Source: G963676335 sp963676335 (GTDB lineage: Bacteria > Pseudomonadota > Alphaproteobacteria > Rickettsiales > Rickettsiaceae). Taken from it: a DNA stretch of 64,000 nucleotides. The position numbers and the translations under genes are program-made. The DNA is taken from assembly GCA_963676335.1 (NCBI GenBank), contig OY781057.1, positions 744,001-808,000 of the forward strand, written 5' to 3'. The notes beneath the pieces were generated by a model. The model ran no database searches and had not been told where the DNA came from. It saw only the letters and a program-made list of their open reading frames with translations. Within the stretch, counting starts at the first letter, position 1; every line of letters begins with the position of its first letter. This document shows, piece by piece, positions 1-9,557 of the stretch.

Positions 1-1354
1 ATTTATTGTCAGTGCAATAAGATTTAAGACCTTTTATATCTAAAGATACAAGATTAATAGCGTCAATTTTAGGCATTTGATCAAATTGATAATTAATCTC
101 CATTTCTAATATAGGATTTTTTTTAGAATCTATATCTGAACTTTCCAATGTCCATTTAACACTTGTAATACTTGAATTAATATTCAGTATTTTTATTACT
201 TCTCTAATAAGCTTAAATGGATCTTGAGACAGAGCTTCATTTAATAATTGATCTTTAATAACAAAATTTATAAAATTGTTAAAATTTGCTATAGAAGAAT
301 ATTTTTTCTTATAATTATTTAATGTATTATTCATATTTAGATAATACTCATTAATAATTTTAAGAGTATTTTTACTACTATATATGTCATATTGTAAGAA
401 TAGCGCCAATAGCAGTACTATAATAAATAGTACGATAAAGCTATTTATAAATAAAGTATTAATAAATCTCAACCTATTATATTTCCTTAATAAATTATAA
501 TATGCTTCATATTTAGGCTCTACCATCGAAGATAACACTATACCATAGTCTAGATCTATATTATCATTCAAACCTAATTCCAAGGTTGTTAACAACATAA
601 CGTTTGTTGATTTAATTGCAGAAGAAAGTAGTTGCTTAATTTCTTGAGAAGTTATAACTATTATTTTAATATTTAATTCACAACTATACTTATGACTAAA
701 TATACCAGCATCTTTAGCTTCTTGTTCAATTATGCCATGAATGTGCTCAACAGATTCAGTATGAGGATAATCAGCAGTTCTAATACCTTCTCTTTGATAA
801 AACCAAAAACTCCTAATTTTTTTTCCAGTATAAATAAAAATTGTAATATCAGTGTCTTTGTAATTTATTATCCTAGTAGATACAATAATATTAAAAATAT
901 TTAAAGAAAAAAAATATATCCCTTGAATATATCCTTTTTGTTCAACTACATAACTTACTATTTTTTCAAATTCTTTAGAAACTTCAGTAAAATTAATATT
1001 TACATTAATATTATTTTCGTCTTTCTTATAAGAGCTGTACCCAACTATATTATTCTTTCCATATTGAGAAATAATAAATTGATCAATGTATTTAAAATTA
1101 GTAAAAGTTTCATAACTGATTTGAGTATTTTTTGTATCTAATATAAAAGATATACGGCTATTTTTTTTGTATTGGAGAATAAATTTTTTACACTCTTGTG
1201 TAATATCCCCAGAATCACTACATAAGCTATCTATTAGTTGATTATTTTTATCAATAATTAAAAATTTTATGTTTTCATCTGCAATGTAGATAATTAACTT
1301 TTGAAAACTTAAAGATACTATTCCTAATACTGATAAAATATTTGTTAAAAACAT
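1..1354 (-). CDS. Bitopic membrane protein, C-terminus outside window
   Basis: An open frame runs from an ATG at 1354 to the left edge without a stop, giving about 451 residues. The first 300 residues are mostly soluble, with several hydrophobic strands. One strong membrane segment lies at about residues 308-330, after the sequence YYNLLRKYNRLRF. An Asn- and Lys-rich region follows, and then a small alpha/beta-like domain. A cytoplasmic domain, one membrane helix and an outer domain is the plan of GspL- or PilM/PilN-like assembly proteins, but I see no diagnostic motif, so that comparison is weak. The gene is transcribed towards the left edge, 20 bases beyond the end of tRNA-Ala. Function is unknown; the reading frame itself is secure. 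Confidence 0.7.
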   Translation of the reverse strand, partial: MFLTNILSVLGIVSLSFQKLIIYIADENIKFLIIDKNNQLIDSLCSDSGDITQECKKFILQYKKNSRISFILDTKNTQISYETFTNFKYIDQFIISQYGKNNIVGYSSYKKDENNINVNINFTEVSKEFEKIVSYVVEQKGYIQGIYFFSLNIFNIIVSTRIINYKDTDITIFIYTGKKIRSFWFYQREGIRTADYPHTESVEHIHGIIEQEAKDAGIFSHKYSCELNIKIIVITSQEIKQLLSSAIKSTNVMLLTTLELGLNDNIDLDYGIVLSSMVEPKYEAYYNLLRKYNRLRFINTLFINSFIVLFIIVLLLALFLQYDIYSSKNTLKIINEYYLNMNNTLNNYKKKYSSIANFNNFINFVIKDQLLNEALSQDPFKLIREVIKILNINSSITSVKWTLESSDIDSKKNPILEMEINYQFDQMPKIDAINLVSLDIKGLKSYCTDNK

Positions 1355-1373
1355 TTAAATTTATTAATAATAA

Positions 1374-1449
1374 TGGTGGAGATAAAGGGACTCGAACCCT
1401 TAACCCCCTGCGTGCAAAGCAGATGCTCTACCACTTGAGCTATATCCCC
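1374..1449 (-). tRNA. tRNA-Ala (UGC)
   Basis: The minus strand folds into a full 76-base cloverleaf. It has a seven-pair acceptor stem with one G-U pair, a D arm containing TAGCTC, and an anticodon stem-loop whose loop reads TTTGCAC, giving anticodon UGC. The T arm contains GGTTCGAGTCC and the 3' CCA is encoded. It stands alone, between rplU and the partial gene at the left edge, and is not inside an rRNA operon. Confidence 0.96.
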
Positions 1450-1518
1450 CTACATATTCCCTCTATCCTACCAAAAACATTTATAATGTAAAAAATATAT
1501 AAATACTCTTTATTTCTT

Positions 1519-1833
1519 TTAAATAAGTATTTCTACTATTTTTAATTTAGTAATTTGTTGTTTATGTCCATGCTTTCTACGATAATTTTGGCGTCTTTTC
1601 TTCTTAAAAACAATAATTTTGTTATCTCTATCATGTTCCAAAATAGTAGCAGTTACACTTGCTCCTCTTACTAAAGGTGTACCAATTAAAGATGGTCTGC
1701 TATAATCACCAATCATTAAAACTTCATTAAATTCAACACTTTCTCCAGGAAAACCGCAAATTTTATTAACTTTAATAACACTATTCTTAGTTACCTTATA
1801 CTGACTGCCAGAAGTCTTAATAATTGCAAACAT
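1519..1833 (-). CDS. rplU: 50S ribosomal protein L21
   Basis: This 104-residue protein has the usual L21 length. It shows the family's N-terminal MFAIIKTSGSQYKV and the basic segment KKKRRQNYRRKHGHKQ (residues about 77-92) that binds 23S rRNA. L21 sits in the large ribosomal subunit. Its usual partner rpmA (L27) is not adjacent here: the next feature downstream is tRNA-Ala, and upstream lies the flagellar gene flgL. The start is the first ATG and matches the family start. Confidence 0.97.
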   Translation of the reverse strand: MFAIIKTSGSQYKVTKNSVIKVNKICGFPGESVEFNEVLMIGDYSRPSLIGTPLVRGASVTATILEHDRDNKIIVFKKKRRQNYRRKHGHKQQITKLKIVEILI

Positions 1834-1903
1834 TCTATCTTATACCTTTTTATTCCTTTAATGAAGAATATACCAAATTAAAACCTAATACAATAAATTT
1901 TTT

Positions 1904-2839
1904 TCATTCTAGTAATTTTAATAAAATAGCCTTTAAAGATCTTTGAGTTTGTAAATTAATATTCATAAACGAAGTATACAACATATCTAATTGATTATTT
2001 TCATTCATGCAGCTAGTTAAATTATTAAGCCTCATACAGCCCATTTTTTCACCTAACGTTTCCAAAGCTACAACCTTTTGTTCTTCCATTTTTTCATTAG
2101 CACCTTCAACTTCTTGTATCTTCAATCGATATTCCGCCCTTAGAACAGCTAATTGATCAACCGATTTTTTCAATAAACTATACCCATCTGTTTGTTTTCC
2201 ACTCTTAACTTTCCAAATTCCACCTATTAGATTAGATATAGCCTCAGAGTTAGGATCTATTCCACAATTAATACAATATCCTGGTAAAATCTCTATTAAC
2301 GAATTTTTTAGTAAATTATCATTAATATAATTAGTAGTACTTTTACCATCATTATCCAAATTACTTGTTGTCTTAAAATCACCTATTGCTTCTTCTTGAA
2401 ATGCCTCCCCAAAAACCATTTTACCATCATAATTAGAGTACGGACTAGTCATAAAACTATATATATCTCTTAATAAGCTATCTCCTAATTTTTTTAACAA
2501 ATCATCAATAAACTCTAGTTTATCATTAACACCTAAACTATCAATTACATTAGACAGAAATTCATTACCCCTATTAATTAAATGCTCTATACCAAAATCT
2601 ACCCATTTCATATACGAAATAGTATTCGTATTATTTTGAATAAAATCTTCAATTCCACTAACTCTATCCTGCAAGGTATTTATTTCATAAAACTCCCCTG
2701 CTTCCAACATTTCAGTTTTTAATGAATACATGCTACCAGTTGCTAACTTTTGTTGATTTTTTTGCATTTTAGCATTAATCGTTTTATTTAGGATATCCAT
2801 GCTATATGTTCTAGCTTGGTCTGTATTAGAAATTACCAT
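1904..2839 (-). CDS. flgL: Flagellar hook-associated protein 3 (FlgL-like)
   Basis: The 311-residue protein begins with a flagellin-type N-terminal helix region (residues 1-100, asparagine- and leucine-rich heptads) and ends with a matching C-terminal helix (residues about 240-311, ending in SLKAILLKLLE). This is the D0/D1 arrangement of FlgL, which joins the hook to the filament. The C-terminal domain is divergent. The gene lies 20 bases downstream of flgK and completes a flgN-flgK-flgL block, which supports the call. FlgL would be exported through the flagellar type III apparatus, so it has no signal peptide. An alternative would be a short flagellin, but the flgK neighbour and overall length favour FlgL. 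Confidence 0.75.
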   Translation of the reverse strand: MVISNTDQARTYSMDILNKTINAKMQKNQQKLATGSMYSLKTEMLEAGEFYEINTLQDRVSGIEDFIQNNTNTISYMKWVDFGIEHLINRGNEFLSNVIDSLGVNDKLEFIDDLLKKLGDSLLRDIYSFMTSPYSNYDGKMVFGEAFQEEAIGDFKTTSNLDNDGKSTTNYINDNLLKNSLIEILPGYCINCGIDPNSEAISNLIGGIWKVKSGKQTDGYSLLKKSVDQLAVLRAEYRLKIQEVEGANEKMEEQKVVALETLGEKMGCMRLNNLTSCMNENNQLDMLYTSFMNINLQTQRSLKAILLKLLE

Positions 2840-2859
2840 AATTCTTCTCCTCTGTTTTT

Positions 2860-5505
2860 TTATACATTAAATAATGACTTTATAAAAAAGTCCCATAATT
2901 TTCTTTGTACTCCTGAAATAAGCCATAAAGACTCATATTGTGTTCTTAACTGATTTATTCTATTTACAATGTCTAATGTATCAGTTCCAGCTTCGTTTTT
3001 CCATTTTACTGTTAAATTTTCATGTACATCGTTTTGAACTTTGAGTCTATTCTCATACTCTATACTATTTTCAATTAGACTATTTGTTGTAGCTTTACAT
3101 AAACTATTAATCGTTATATTGCCACTGTTTCCAAATTTTACTGTTGGCTTACTATCCAACTGACTAATTTCTAGCATCACTTCTCTAGATGCATTTGTAA
3201 TTTTATAATAGTGAGAAGCGTATGTTTTTGTTTCATTTTTATCCGATCCATTTGTCATAAGTTGATTATTGGCATTGGCATTGGTATTAATCGTTGCTCC
3301 TCCTACTAGATTCCATGAAATAATTTTATTATTCCCCCATATTCCACCTATTTTACATGTAATTGTAAGAGTATCTATATTATTTGACTCAAAATCAAAT
3401 AATGCATTAAGTGGTTTTGTGGTATTGTTATTAGTAGACAATTTATTCATAATATTTTGTATCTGATTTGCAGTATCAATTCCTATTGCAATATCTGTAT
3501 CTAAAACTGCAGCATTTTTAAATGTAAATATAGCTCCTGATATAGTCAGCGTATCACCATCTTGAGGTACACCATTCTCAAATTTTAATGCCAAAAGAGC
3601 TTTCTGGTTTCCAACTGAATAAGTTTTAGAAGTATCATTCATTTTTGATAGTTTAGCCATTGAAAGATTATTTGCTGGATCTATTGCAATATCATCTCTA
3701 ACCTCAAGAGAATCATTTTTAAAAAAGTTATTTAATCCAAGAATATAACTTAATCCATTTTCAGAAGATTCATCCTGAATCACAATTCTATAGTTAGGAG
3801 ATGTCGTTTTAATAGAAAAATAACCACTCTCTGCTGGATTATTATCCTCATCCACTACTGATACTTTAGCAAAATTACCTATATTTGCTTGCTTTTGTGT
3901 TATATAATCCCTGTTATTAATATAAGTAGCATTCGCTGTTTTTGCAACTAAAATTCTTTTATTAGTAATTTGTTTATTTTTTGGATCTACGTTAAAACGC
4001 ACCCATTTCGTTTCTTCTTTTCCATTATCTCCCAAAATGCTTATTTTTAAATCTATCGTATTTTCTCCTGCATTTGGAAGGTTTAACGTTAAAATTGAAT
4101 CTGTTCTAATATGGTCTCCTTGATCTATACGGATACTGTTAGGTAAATTAATGTTATTAGTAGTATTGATAGTATTCACATAAACTTCCAAAACATTCAA
4201 TTGAGTATTAAAATCAGAACTATTATCTAATTCCAAACCAAAAGTTATATTATTATTTGCATCAATGTCATTAGTTCCTATCATTTTAATATCATTAAGT
4301 AAATATGATACGTTATTACTTGCTGTATTTTTAGTTTCACCCATTACGTATCGTGGTTGAGTAGGCTGGATATTAAAGTATTGATTAATTTCATCAGCGA
4401 TAGTAGATAATGAAATATTGCCATTTCTACTATCTCTTATATTTAATTTATTAAAATCCAAACACAAAGGCCGTAATTCAAGACCATCTTCTCCTTTTAC
4501 AGGTAACCCTTTATCATCTACTATTGAAATAAGTGTTTTTCCATTCTGTAATTGTAATATTTCTGTCATATCTACTTTATGACTAGATTTATATGTGGTC
4601 TTTCCAGGATAAGCACTACCTTTATTATGCACCTTATTTACCTGAGAAGCAATTTCCTTAGCTAGAGATTTTGTTAAGTCTATCTGTTTTGGTAATAAAT
4701 TATTTTTTACATCTAATAGCCCACCAATTTTTCCTGAAGTAAACTCACTTCTTGCATCAAATTTTATTGTTTCTAAACCTCCGTAAGATAATTTCCATAA
4801 GTCATCACTATCCCTATCAATTGAAGCACACTCTCCTCCTGATACCAGAACCATCCCACTCGAAGTAGAAATTACAACAGAGTTATCTTTTAAAACGAAT
4901 GCATTAATATTAATTAATTTTGCTAAATTTTTCAATGCTTCTTCTCTTTCGTCTATCAGCCCAGCGTTAAAATTGCTATCAGAGCCGATAAGTTCGGTGT
5001 TAATTCCCTGTATTTCTTTTAGTAACTGATTAATTCTAGTTATGTAACTATTAATTTCTTGACCTACTTCTAATATTAAAACATTCCCATTTTCTATAAG
5101 TCCTGAAACACATGTCTTCAATTTTTGTACAGATGATAAAAAAACTCCTAAATCGATTTGTTTATCTCCCGAACTTAAATCCCTTGCTGCTGATAAAAAC
5201 TCAGATAAAGCTGCTCCAGGATTTAATTCACTATTTATATCGTTAATTGAATCAATAAAACGCGCTAAATAATTCGACTGAACTTCAATCTTCGAAGTAA
5301 CACTACAACTATTTCTTAATTGCAAGTCAATAAAATCATCAATAGACCGCTTTTCTCCAACAATTTGGGGAATGATATTATCACCTGTTTTCAATCCTTT
5401 TATAAGCAGCTCATGCCTTGTAGCGCCAGGAATTGTAGAAGACGATAAATTTTTTTCTAAAACGTTAATCTGTTCACGTACTACATTAGTAGTATTTTTT
5501 ACCAT
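2860..5505 (-). CDS. flgK: Flagellar hook-associated protein 1 (FlgK)
   Basis: The 881-residue protein is long for FlgK, which is usually 450-650 residues. Recognisable FlgK features are the helical region ending in LINININAFVLKDNSVVIS (residues about 195-215) and the following block with SGKIGGLLDVKNNLLP and SQVNKVHN. The C-terminal helix (about 835-881) pairs with the N-terminus in the family. The N-terminus lacks the usual NISNANTPGY motif; the closest match is SSSTIPGATRHE at about residues 21-32. The middle (about 320-760) is an expanded, strand-rich region likely exposed on the junction surface. FlgK is the first hook-filament junction protein. The start was chosen from the clear ATG 20 bases after the FlgN-like gene. 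Confidence 0.85.
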   Translation of the reverse strand: MVKNTTNVVREQINVLEKNLSSSTIPGATRHELLIKGLKTGDNIIPQIVGEKRSIDDFIDLQLRNSCSVTSKIEVQSNYLARFIDSINDINSELNPGAALSEFLSAARDLSSGDKQIDLGVFLSSVQKLKTCVSGLIENGNVLILEVGQEINSYITRINQLLKEIQGINTELIGSDSNFNAGLIDEREEALKNLAKLININAFVLKDNSVVISTSSGMVLVSGGECASIDRDSDDLWKLSYGGLETIKFDARSEFTSGKIGGLLDVKNNLLPKQIDLTKSLAKEIASQVNKVHNKGSAYPGKTTYKSSHKVDMTEILQLQNGKTLISIVDDKGLPVKGEDGLELRPLCLDFNKLNIRDSRNGNISLSTIADEINQYFNIQPTQPRYVMGETKNTASNNVSYLLNDIKMIGTNDIDANNNITFGLELDNSSDFNTQLNVLEVYVNTINTTNNINLPNSIRIDQGDHIRTDSILTLNLPNAGENTIDLKISILGDNGKEETKWVRFNVDPKNKQITNKRILVAKTANATYINNRDYITQKQANIGNFAKVSVVDEDNNPAESGYFSIKTTSPNYRIVIQDESSENGLSYILGLNNFFKNDSLEVRDDIAIDPANNLSMAKLSKMNDTSKTYSVGNQKALLALKFENGVPQDGDTLTISGAIFTFKNAAVLDTDIAIGIDTANQIQNIMNKLSTNNNTTKPLNALFDFESNNIDTLTITCKIGGIWGNNKIISWNLVGGATINTNANANNQLMTNGSDKNETKTYASHYYKITNASREVMLEISQLDSKPTVKFGNSGNITINSLCKATTNSLIENSIEYENRLKVQNDVHENLTVKWKNEAGTDTLDIVNRINQLRTQYESLWLISGVQRKLWDFFIKSLFNV

Positions 5506-5524
5506 TTTTATAATATATTTTAAT

Positions 5525-5977
5525 TTAAACTTTATTATTTATAGTTAAATAAGGCATAATTTGTGCCAATTTTTTATCTGATAATAAATTTCCTTTATTA
5601 TTATATCCAATTTGATTTTTATACTGCAAGTTTAATTGTTCTTTTATATTTTTTAAAAATTCCATATTAATATCTAATTTTATTTTTATCAATACTTCAT
5701 TTAAATATAGCTCTTTTTGTAAATTTCTACTTTGCAAAGCAAAGTCATCTAATATATTTTTACTAATTGTTTTAATCTCTTCAATATCTTTTATATTTGT
5801 ATCGAAAGTATTTAATATTGCTAATAAATTTTGTTTTTTTTCTTGTAAAAGTTGCGCTTCTTTCAATTTATTAGCTTTCAATGCTTTATTTTCTTTTTGT
5901 AATAAGGCAACTAATTGTTTTACAGTATTTAATATCTCTAATAAAAATATTTGTATATCATCCTTTTTTAGTGCCAT
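5525..5977 (-). CDS. FlgN-like flagellar export chaperone
   Basis: This 150-residue protein is almost entirely helical and rich in Lys, Leu and Glu, with a coiled-coil pattern over residues 15-125. Size, composition and position directly upstream of flgK match FlgN, the cytoplasmic chaperone that holds FlgK and FlgL before export. No sequence motif in FlgN is diagnostic, so the call rests mainly on context. It lies 4 bases downstream of glyA, so transcription may couple housekeeping and flagellar genes. A generic coiled-coil protein is the alternative. Confidence 0.6.
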   Translation of the reverse strand: MALKKDDIQIFLLEILNTVKQLVALLQKENKALKANKLKEAQLLQEKKQNLLAILNTFDTNIKDIEEIKTISKNILDDFALQSRNLQKELYLNEVLIKIKLDINMEFLKNIKEQLNLQYKNQIGYNNKGNLLSDKKLAQIMPYLTINNKV

Positions 5978-5981
5978 ACAA

Positions 5982-7196
5982 CTAATATATCATGAATCTT
6001 TGACATAATTCTATAACGTTGTTTTTAACATCATACAATTTTTTTCCTTCTATCGAATCAATGATTAAATTACCTATTAACTTAAATTCTTCCTCCTTCA
6101 TTCCCCTGGTTGTACAAGCTGGAGAACCTAATCTAATACCTGATGTAATAAATGGAGAAGTAGTATCAAATGGAACACTGTTTTTATTACAAGCAATACC
6201 TAGTCCCTCAAGATCACTTTGTGCTTGTTTCCCAGTAATATTTTTATTACGCAAATCAATAAGCACCATATGATTTTCTGTTCCTCCTGTCAAAACATTA
6301 TATCCATTTTTATATAAAATATCTGCTAATGCTTTAGCATTTAATATAACTTGATTAATATAAGAATAAAACTCAGGATTTAATGCTTCATAAAAAGCAA
6401 CTGCTTTTGCAGCAATTACATGCATTAGCGGCCCTCCCTGTAATCCAGGAAAAATAGCACTGTTAATTTTTTTCCCAATATCTAGATTATCCGTTAATAC
6501 GATTCCGCCTCTTGGTCCACGTAAAGTTTTATGTGTTGTAGACGTTACTACATCTGCATACGGAATAGGACTTACATGATGCCCAGTTACTATTAATCCA
6601 GCGATATGTGCAATATCTGCCATTAAATACGCTCCCACTTTATCTGCTATATTGCGAAACTTTTCAAAATTCAAGTTCCTAGTATATGCAGAATAACCAG
6701 CAATAATAAGCTGTGGCTTATGCTTATAAGCTAAATTTTCTATCACATTATAATCTATCAAATAATTTTTAGGATTCACATTATATTCAATTACTTTAAA
6801 CCACTTTCCTGATAAATTTACTGAAGACCCATGTGATAAATGCCCTCCACTTTGTAAAGACATAGATAATATTGTATCTCCTGGTTTTAAGAGTGCCAAA
6901 AATACAGATTGATTGGCTTGAGACCCAGAATGCGGTTGAACATTAGCATATTGACAATTAAATAATTTTTTAGCTCTCTCTATTGCCAAAGTTTCAATTT
7001 GATCGACAAATTCACATCCACCATAATAACGCTTTTCTGGATACCCTTCTGCGTATTTATTAGTTAATACAGATCCTTGAGCGGCTAAAACATCTTTGCT
7101 AACAAAATTTTCCGAAGCAATAAGTTCTAATTTAAATTTTTGTCTTTGTAATTCTTTCTCGATTAACTCAAAAATACTAGAATCTAAGCTACTCAT
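5982..7196 (-). CDS. glyA: Serine hydroxymethyltransferase
   Basis: This cytosolic PLP enzyme converts serine and tetrahydrofolate to glycine and methylene-tetrahydrofolate, supplying one-carbon units. The 404-residue sequence has the family N-terminus with LELIASENF, the block YAEGYPEKRYYGG, and the PLP lysine K223 within VTSTTHKTLRGPRGG. Length is near the family norm. The gene is the first of a minus-strand run in which the carboxylesterase gene lies 6 bases upstream and the FlgN-like gene 4 bases downstream. Nothing is missing from the active site that I can see. Confidence 0.97.
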   Translation of the reverse strand: MSSLDSSIFELIEKELQRQKFKLELIASENFVSKDVLAAQGSVLTNKYAEGYPEKRYYGGCEFVDQIETLAIERAKKLFNCQYANVQPHSGSQANQSVFLALLKPGDTILSMSLQSGGHLSHGSSVNLSGKWFKVIEYNVNPKNYLIDYNVIENLAYKHKPQLIIAGYSAYTRNLNFEKFRNIADKVGAYLMADIAHIAGLIVTGHHVSPIPYADVVTSTTHKTLRGPRGGIVLTDNLDIGKKINSAIFPGLQGGPLMHVIAAKAVAFYEALNPEFYSYINQVILNAKALADILYKNGYNVLTGGTENHMVLIDLRNKNITGKQAQSDLEGLGIACNKNSVPFDTTSPFITSGIRLGSPACTTRGMKEEEFKLIGNLIIDSIEGKKLYDVKNNVIELCQRFMIY

Positions 7197-7202
7197 TTTT
7201 TT

Positions 7203-7838
7203 CTAAATATTTGATAATATAAATTCTACAGTTTTGTTAATACAATTCGAATCAATCGAATGTTCTAAATTAGGTATTACGTGTTTTTCAACTAAAAATC
7301 CATATTCTTGTAATTTTTTAAATGATAAATCCAAATATTTAAATTCTACTACACTATCCTCTTGCCCATGGATTAAACATATAGGAGTTTTTGAAATATA
7401 GTTTGGTATTCGAACCGGTGGAATACATACTCCAGAAAAAGAAATTGTAGCTGTTAACCTCTCTTCAGAAGATAAAGTAAGATATGTTGCTACCATAGCA
7501 CCTTGAGAGAAACCAATCAAAATCAAATCTTTCCATTGTAAATTTAACTCATCAAGCTTTTTTTTAACTAAATCCATAATTTTAGGATATACACGACCTA
7601 ATTCTTTATTTAACGCTAATAAATTAGTATCTTCTAAATTAAACCATCGATACCCTGTCATCGCCATATTTGCTTTTTCTATACCATTAGGTGAAAAGAA
7701 ATGAACGTTTGGTAGTTTTTTTTGCATATATGGTACTAAACTCAACAAATCCCTTCCATCTGAACCAATTCCATGAAGCATTATTGCTAATTTTTCAGCC
7801 TTTATATTAAGAGGCTTGACATTTAAATCATTATCCAT
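7203..7838 (-). CDS. Alpha/beta-hydrolase carboxylesterase/phospholipase
   Basis: The 211-residue protein is a compact alpha/beta hydrolase of the carboxylesterase/lysophospholipase (YpfH-like) type. The nucleophile elbow is GFSQG with S111. The acid is D161 in HGQEDSVV, and the base is H193 in LEHSID. An oxyanion-site motif HGIGSDGRD is at 22-30. It has no signal peptide, so it should act in the cytoplasm on small esters or lysophospholipids; the substrate cannot be read from sequence. Its 5' end overlaps the nth gene by 8 bases, indicating translation coupling. Confidence 0.9.
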   Translation of the reverse strand: MDNDLNVKPLNIKAEKLAIMLHGIGSDGRDLLSLVPYMQKKLPNVHFFSPNGIEKANMAMTGYRWFNLEDTNLLALNKELGRVYPKIMDLVKKKLDELNLQWKDLILIGFSQGAMVATYLTLSSEERLTATISFSGVCIPPVRIPNYISKTPICLIHGQEDSVVEFKYLDLSFKKLQEYGFLVEKHVIPNLEHSIDSNCINKTVEFILSNI

Positions 7839-8475
7839 ATTTTTTTCCTTTATAATATAAACAAAAAGAATTTATACAACATTTGTTACACAATGGAATT
7901 CGTGCTTTACAAATATATCTTCCATGTAATATTAACCACTGCCCTGCTCTTTTAAGCCATTGTTTGGGAATCCTTTCATTTAATTGAGACTCTATCTCAT
8001 TAGGAGTATTCCCTCTAGCTAATCCTATCCTTTGAGATGAGCGAAATACATGCGTATCTACTGCTATAGTACTATTCCCAAAAAAAACATTCAAAATAAC
8101 ATTAGCAGTTTTTTTTCCTACACCAGGTAAAAAAATTAAATCTTTTAAGTTATCTGGTACTATATTATTATACTTGTTTATTAGTATTTTGCTAATATTA
8201 ATGATATTTTTAGCTTTATTATTATAATAATTAATAGTTTTAACATACTCCTTTAGCCCAACTTCTCCTAATTGAAGCATTTTTTCTGGAGCATCATATT
8301 TTTCAAATAAAGGAGCAGTGGCTTTATTAACTATAATATCTGTAGTTTGAGCAGATAATACAACAGCAACTAATAAAGTAAAAATATTAGTATAATTTAA
8401 CTCAATAACAGGATTAGGGTTACTTTCTTCAAATATTCTAAATATTTCACTTATTTGTTGCTCGTTTAATAGCAT
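7831..8475 (-). CDS. nth: Endonuclease III
   Basis: This is the base-excision repair glycosylase and AP lyase for oxidised pyrimidines. The 214-residue protein carries the helix-hairpin-helix motif LPGVGKKTANV with the catalytic lysine. The catalytic aspartate is in AVDTHVFR. At the C-terminus are four cysteines in the pattern C-x6-C-x2-C-x5-C (starting at CKARIPLC), which hold the 4Fe-4S cluster. Length matches the family. It overlaps the downstream esterase by 8 bases, and the NagZ-like gene ends 6 bases upstream. Confidence 0.97.
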   Translation of the reverse strand: MLLNEQQISEIFRIFEESNPNPVIELNYTNIFTLLVAVVLSAQTTDIIVNKATAPLFEKYDAPEKMLQLGEVGLKEYVKTINYYNNKAKNIINISKILINKYNNIVPDNLKDLIFLPGVGKKTANVILNVFFGNSTIAVDTHVFRSSQRIGLARGNTPNEIESQLNERIPKQWLKRAGQWLILHGRYICKARIPLCNKCCINSFCLYYKGKKYG

Positions 8476-8481
8476 AAAAAT

Positions 8482-9390
8482 TTAATTTACTATACTAATT
8501 AGATCTTCTATCTCTCCTGTACATAAAACGATATCTCCTCCTGCTTTCCAAAATTGCTTAGCAATAAATTGCTTAGCAATATTTGAATAAGAAGAACCAA
8601 ATTTTGATAAAGCGCCCATACATATATCATCACTAACAATTGGCCCCTTAATTCCTATATCATTTTTAATATAATCCATTATAGATGGAGAAATAGTTGC
8701 AGGTAAGGCATTATCTAAGGCTGTGTAATTTACATGAGCTGTCATACATAATTGTATATTTGAATCCTTAGCTAATTCTTTAAATATATAAAAATCATTA
8801 TTTTTTAATTTTTCTAAGGAATCTATAACTATTGGCAATTCTTTATGACTATCCACTTTTGCTAGACCATGTCCTGGTGCATGTTTAATACAAGATATTA
8901 CTCCTACGTCTTTAAATGCGCGCAATACCTCCTTTGCTAAATCTATAACGATTTGAGGTTTGCAACTAAACGATCTATCCCCAATTACATCACTAGTTTC
9001 GGAATGACGTAAATCAACTACTGGTCCTAAAACACAATTTATATTTAAATCTAATAATTCTTTGGCCATTTTGTAATGAGACTCGTATGTAACTTTACAT
9101 GCCTTTTCTTTACCGTCTTGTTCGTATAATTTTCCAAAATATTCTGCAGGTGGATATTTCTCTCCTAAATTAACACGTTGAACCCTACCCCCTTCTTGAT
9201 CTACAGAAATTATACATTTTTTATGTAATTTTAATATTTCAGTAGTTAAATTTTTTAATTGCTCTTTGTTTTCGATATTTTCCTTAAATAATATTATACC
9301 ATAAGGTTGATATTTTTGAATGAAATTCTTTTCTTCTTCTTCTAAAGAAGTCCCTTTAACCTTAATCATAATAAGCTTTTCAGATTTCAT
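8482..9390 (-). CDS. nagZ: Glycoside hydrolase family 3 beta-N-acetylhexosaminidase (NagZ-like)
   Basis: The 302-residue protein is a single-domain GH3 enzyme of NagZ size. It has SVDQEGGRVQR (about residues 62-72), the family loop KHAPGHG followed by DSH (NagZ consensus KHFPGHG...DSH), and SDDICMGAL with the presumed catalytic aspartate. NagZ removes N-acetylglucosamine from anhydro-muropeptides in peptidoglycan recycling. The window also encodes an AmpG-like permease (22030-23247), which imports such muropeptides, so the two may serve one pathway. The Phe-to-Ala change in KHAPGHG is a small deviation. The gene starts a minus-strand run downstream of tRNA-Ile. Confidence 0.9.
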   Translation of the reverse strand: MKSEKLIMIKVKGTSLEEEEKNFIQKYQPYGIILFKENIENKEQLKNLTTEILKLHKKCIISVDQEGGRVQRVNLGEKYPPAEYFGKLYEQDGKEKACKVTYESHYKMAKELLDLNINCVLGPVVDLRHSETSDVIGDRSFSCKPQIVIDLAKEVLRAFKDVGVISCIKHAPGHGLAKVDSHKELPIVIDSLEKLKNNDFYIFKELAKDSNIQLCMTAHVNYTALDNALPATISPSIMDYIKNDIGIKGPIVSDDICMGALSKFGSSYSNIAKQFIAKQFWKAGGDIVLCTGEIEDLISIVN

Positions 9391-9416
9391 TGCTATTATC
9401 TACTAATGTTAAAGAA

Positions 9417-9493
9417 TGGTGGGTTTGAGAAGACTTGAACTTCCGGCCTCACACTTATCAGGCGTGTGCTCTAACCAACTGAGCTACAAACCC
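9417..9493 (-). tRNA. tRNA-Ile (GAU)
   Basis: The minus strand gives a 77-base cloverleaf. The acceptor stem GGGTTTG/CAAACCC is perfect, the D arm has TAGCTCAGTTGGTTAGAGC, and the anticodon loop CTGATAA gives GAU. The T arm contains GTTCAAGTC and CCA is encoded. Like tRNA-Ala(UGC) it lies alone, although both tRNAs are often found in the 16S-23S spacer of other bacteria. Confidence 0.96.
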
Positions 9494-9557
9494 CCCTAAA
9501 ATAATTCATCAGAGATAAATATATCAAATATATCCAAACAACACAATATTAAAAATA

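Noticed and set aside
692..1141. Two short plus-strand frames of 70 and 72 codons
   Set aside because: They lie antisense to the long left-edge gene on the minus strand, which has natural coding character and a single continuous frame.
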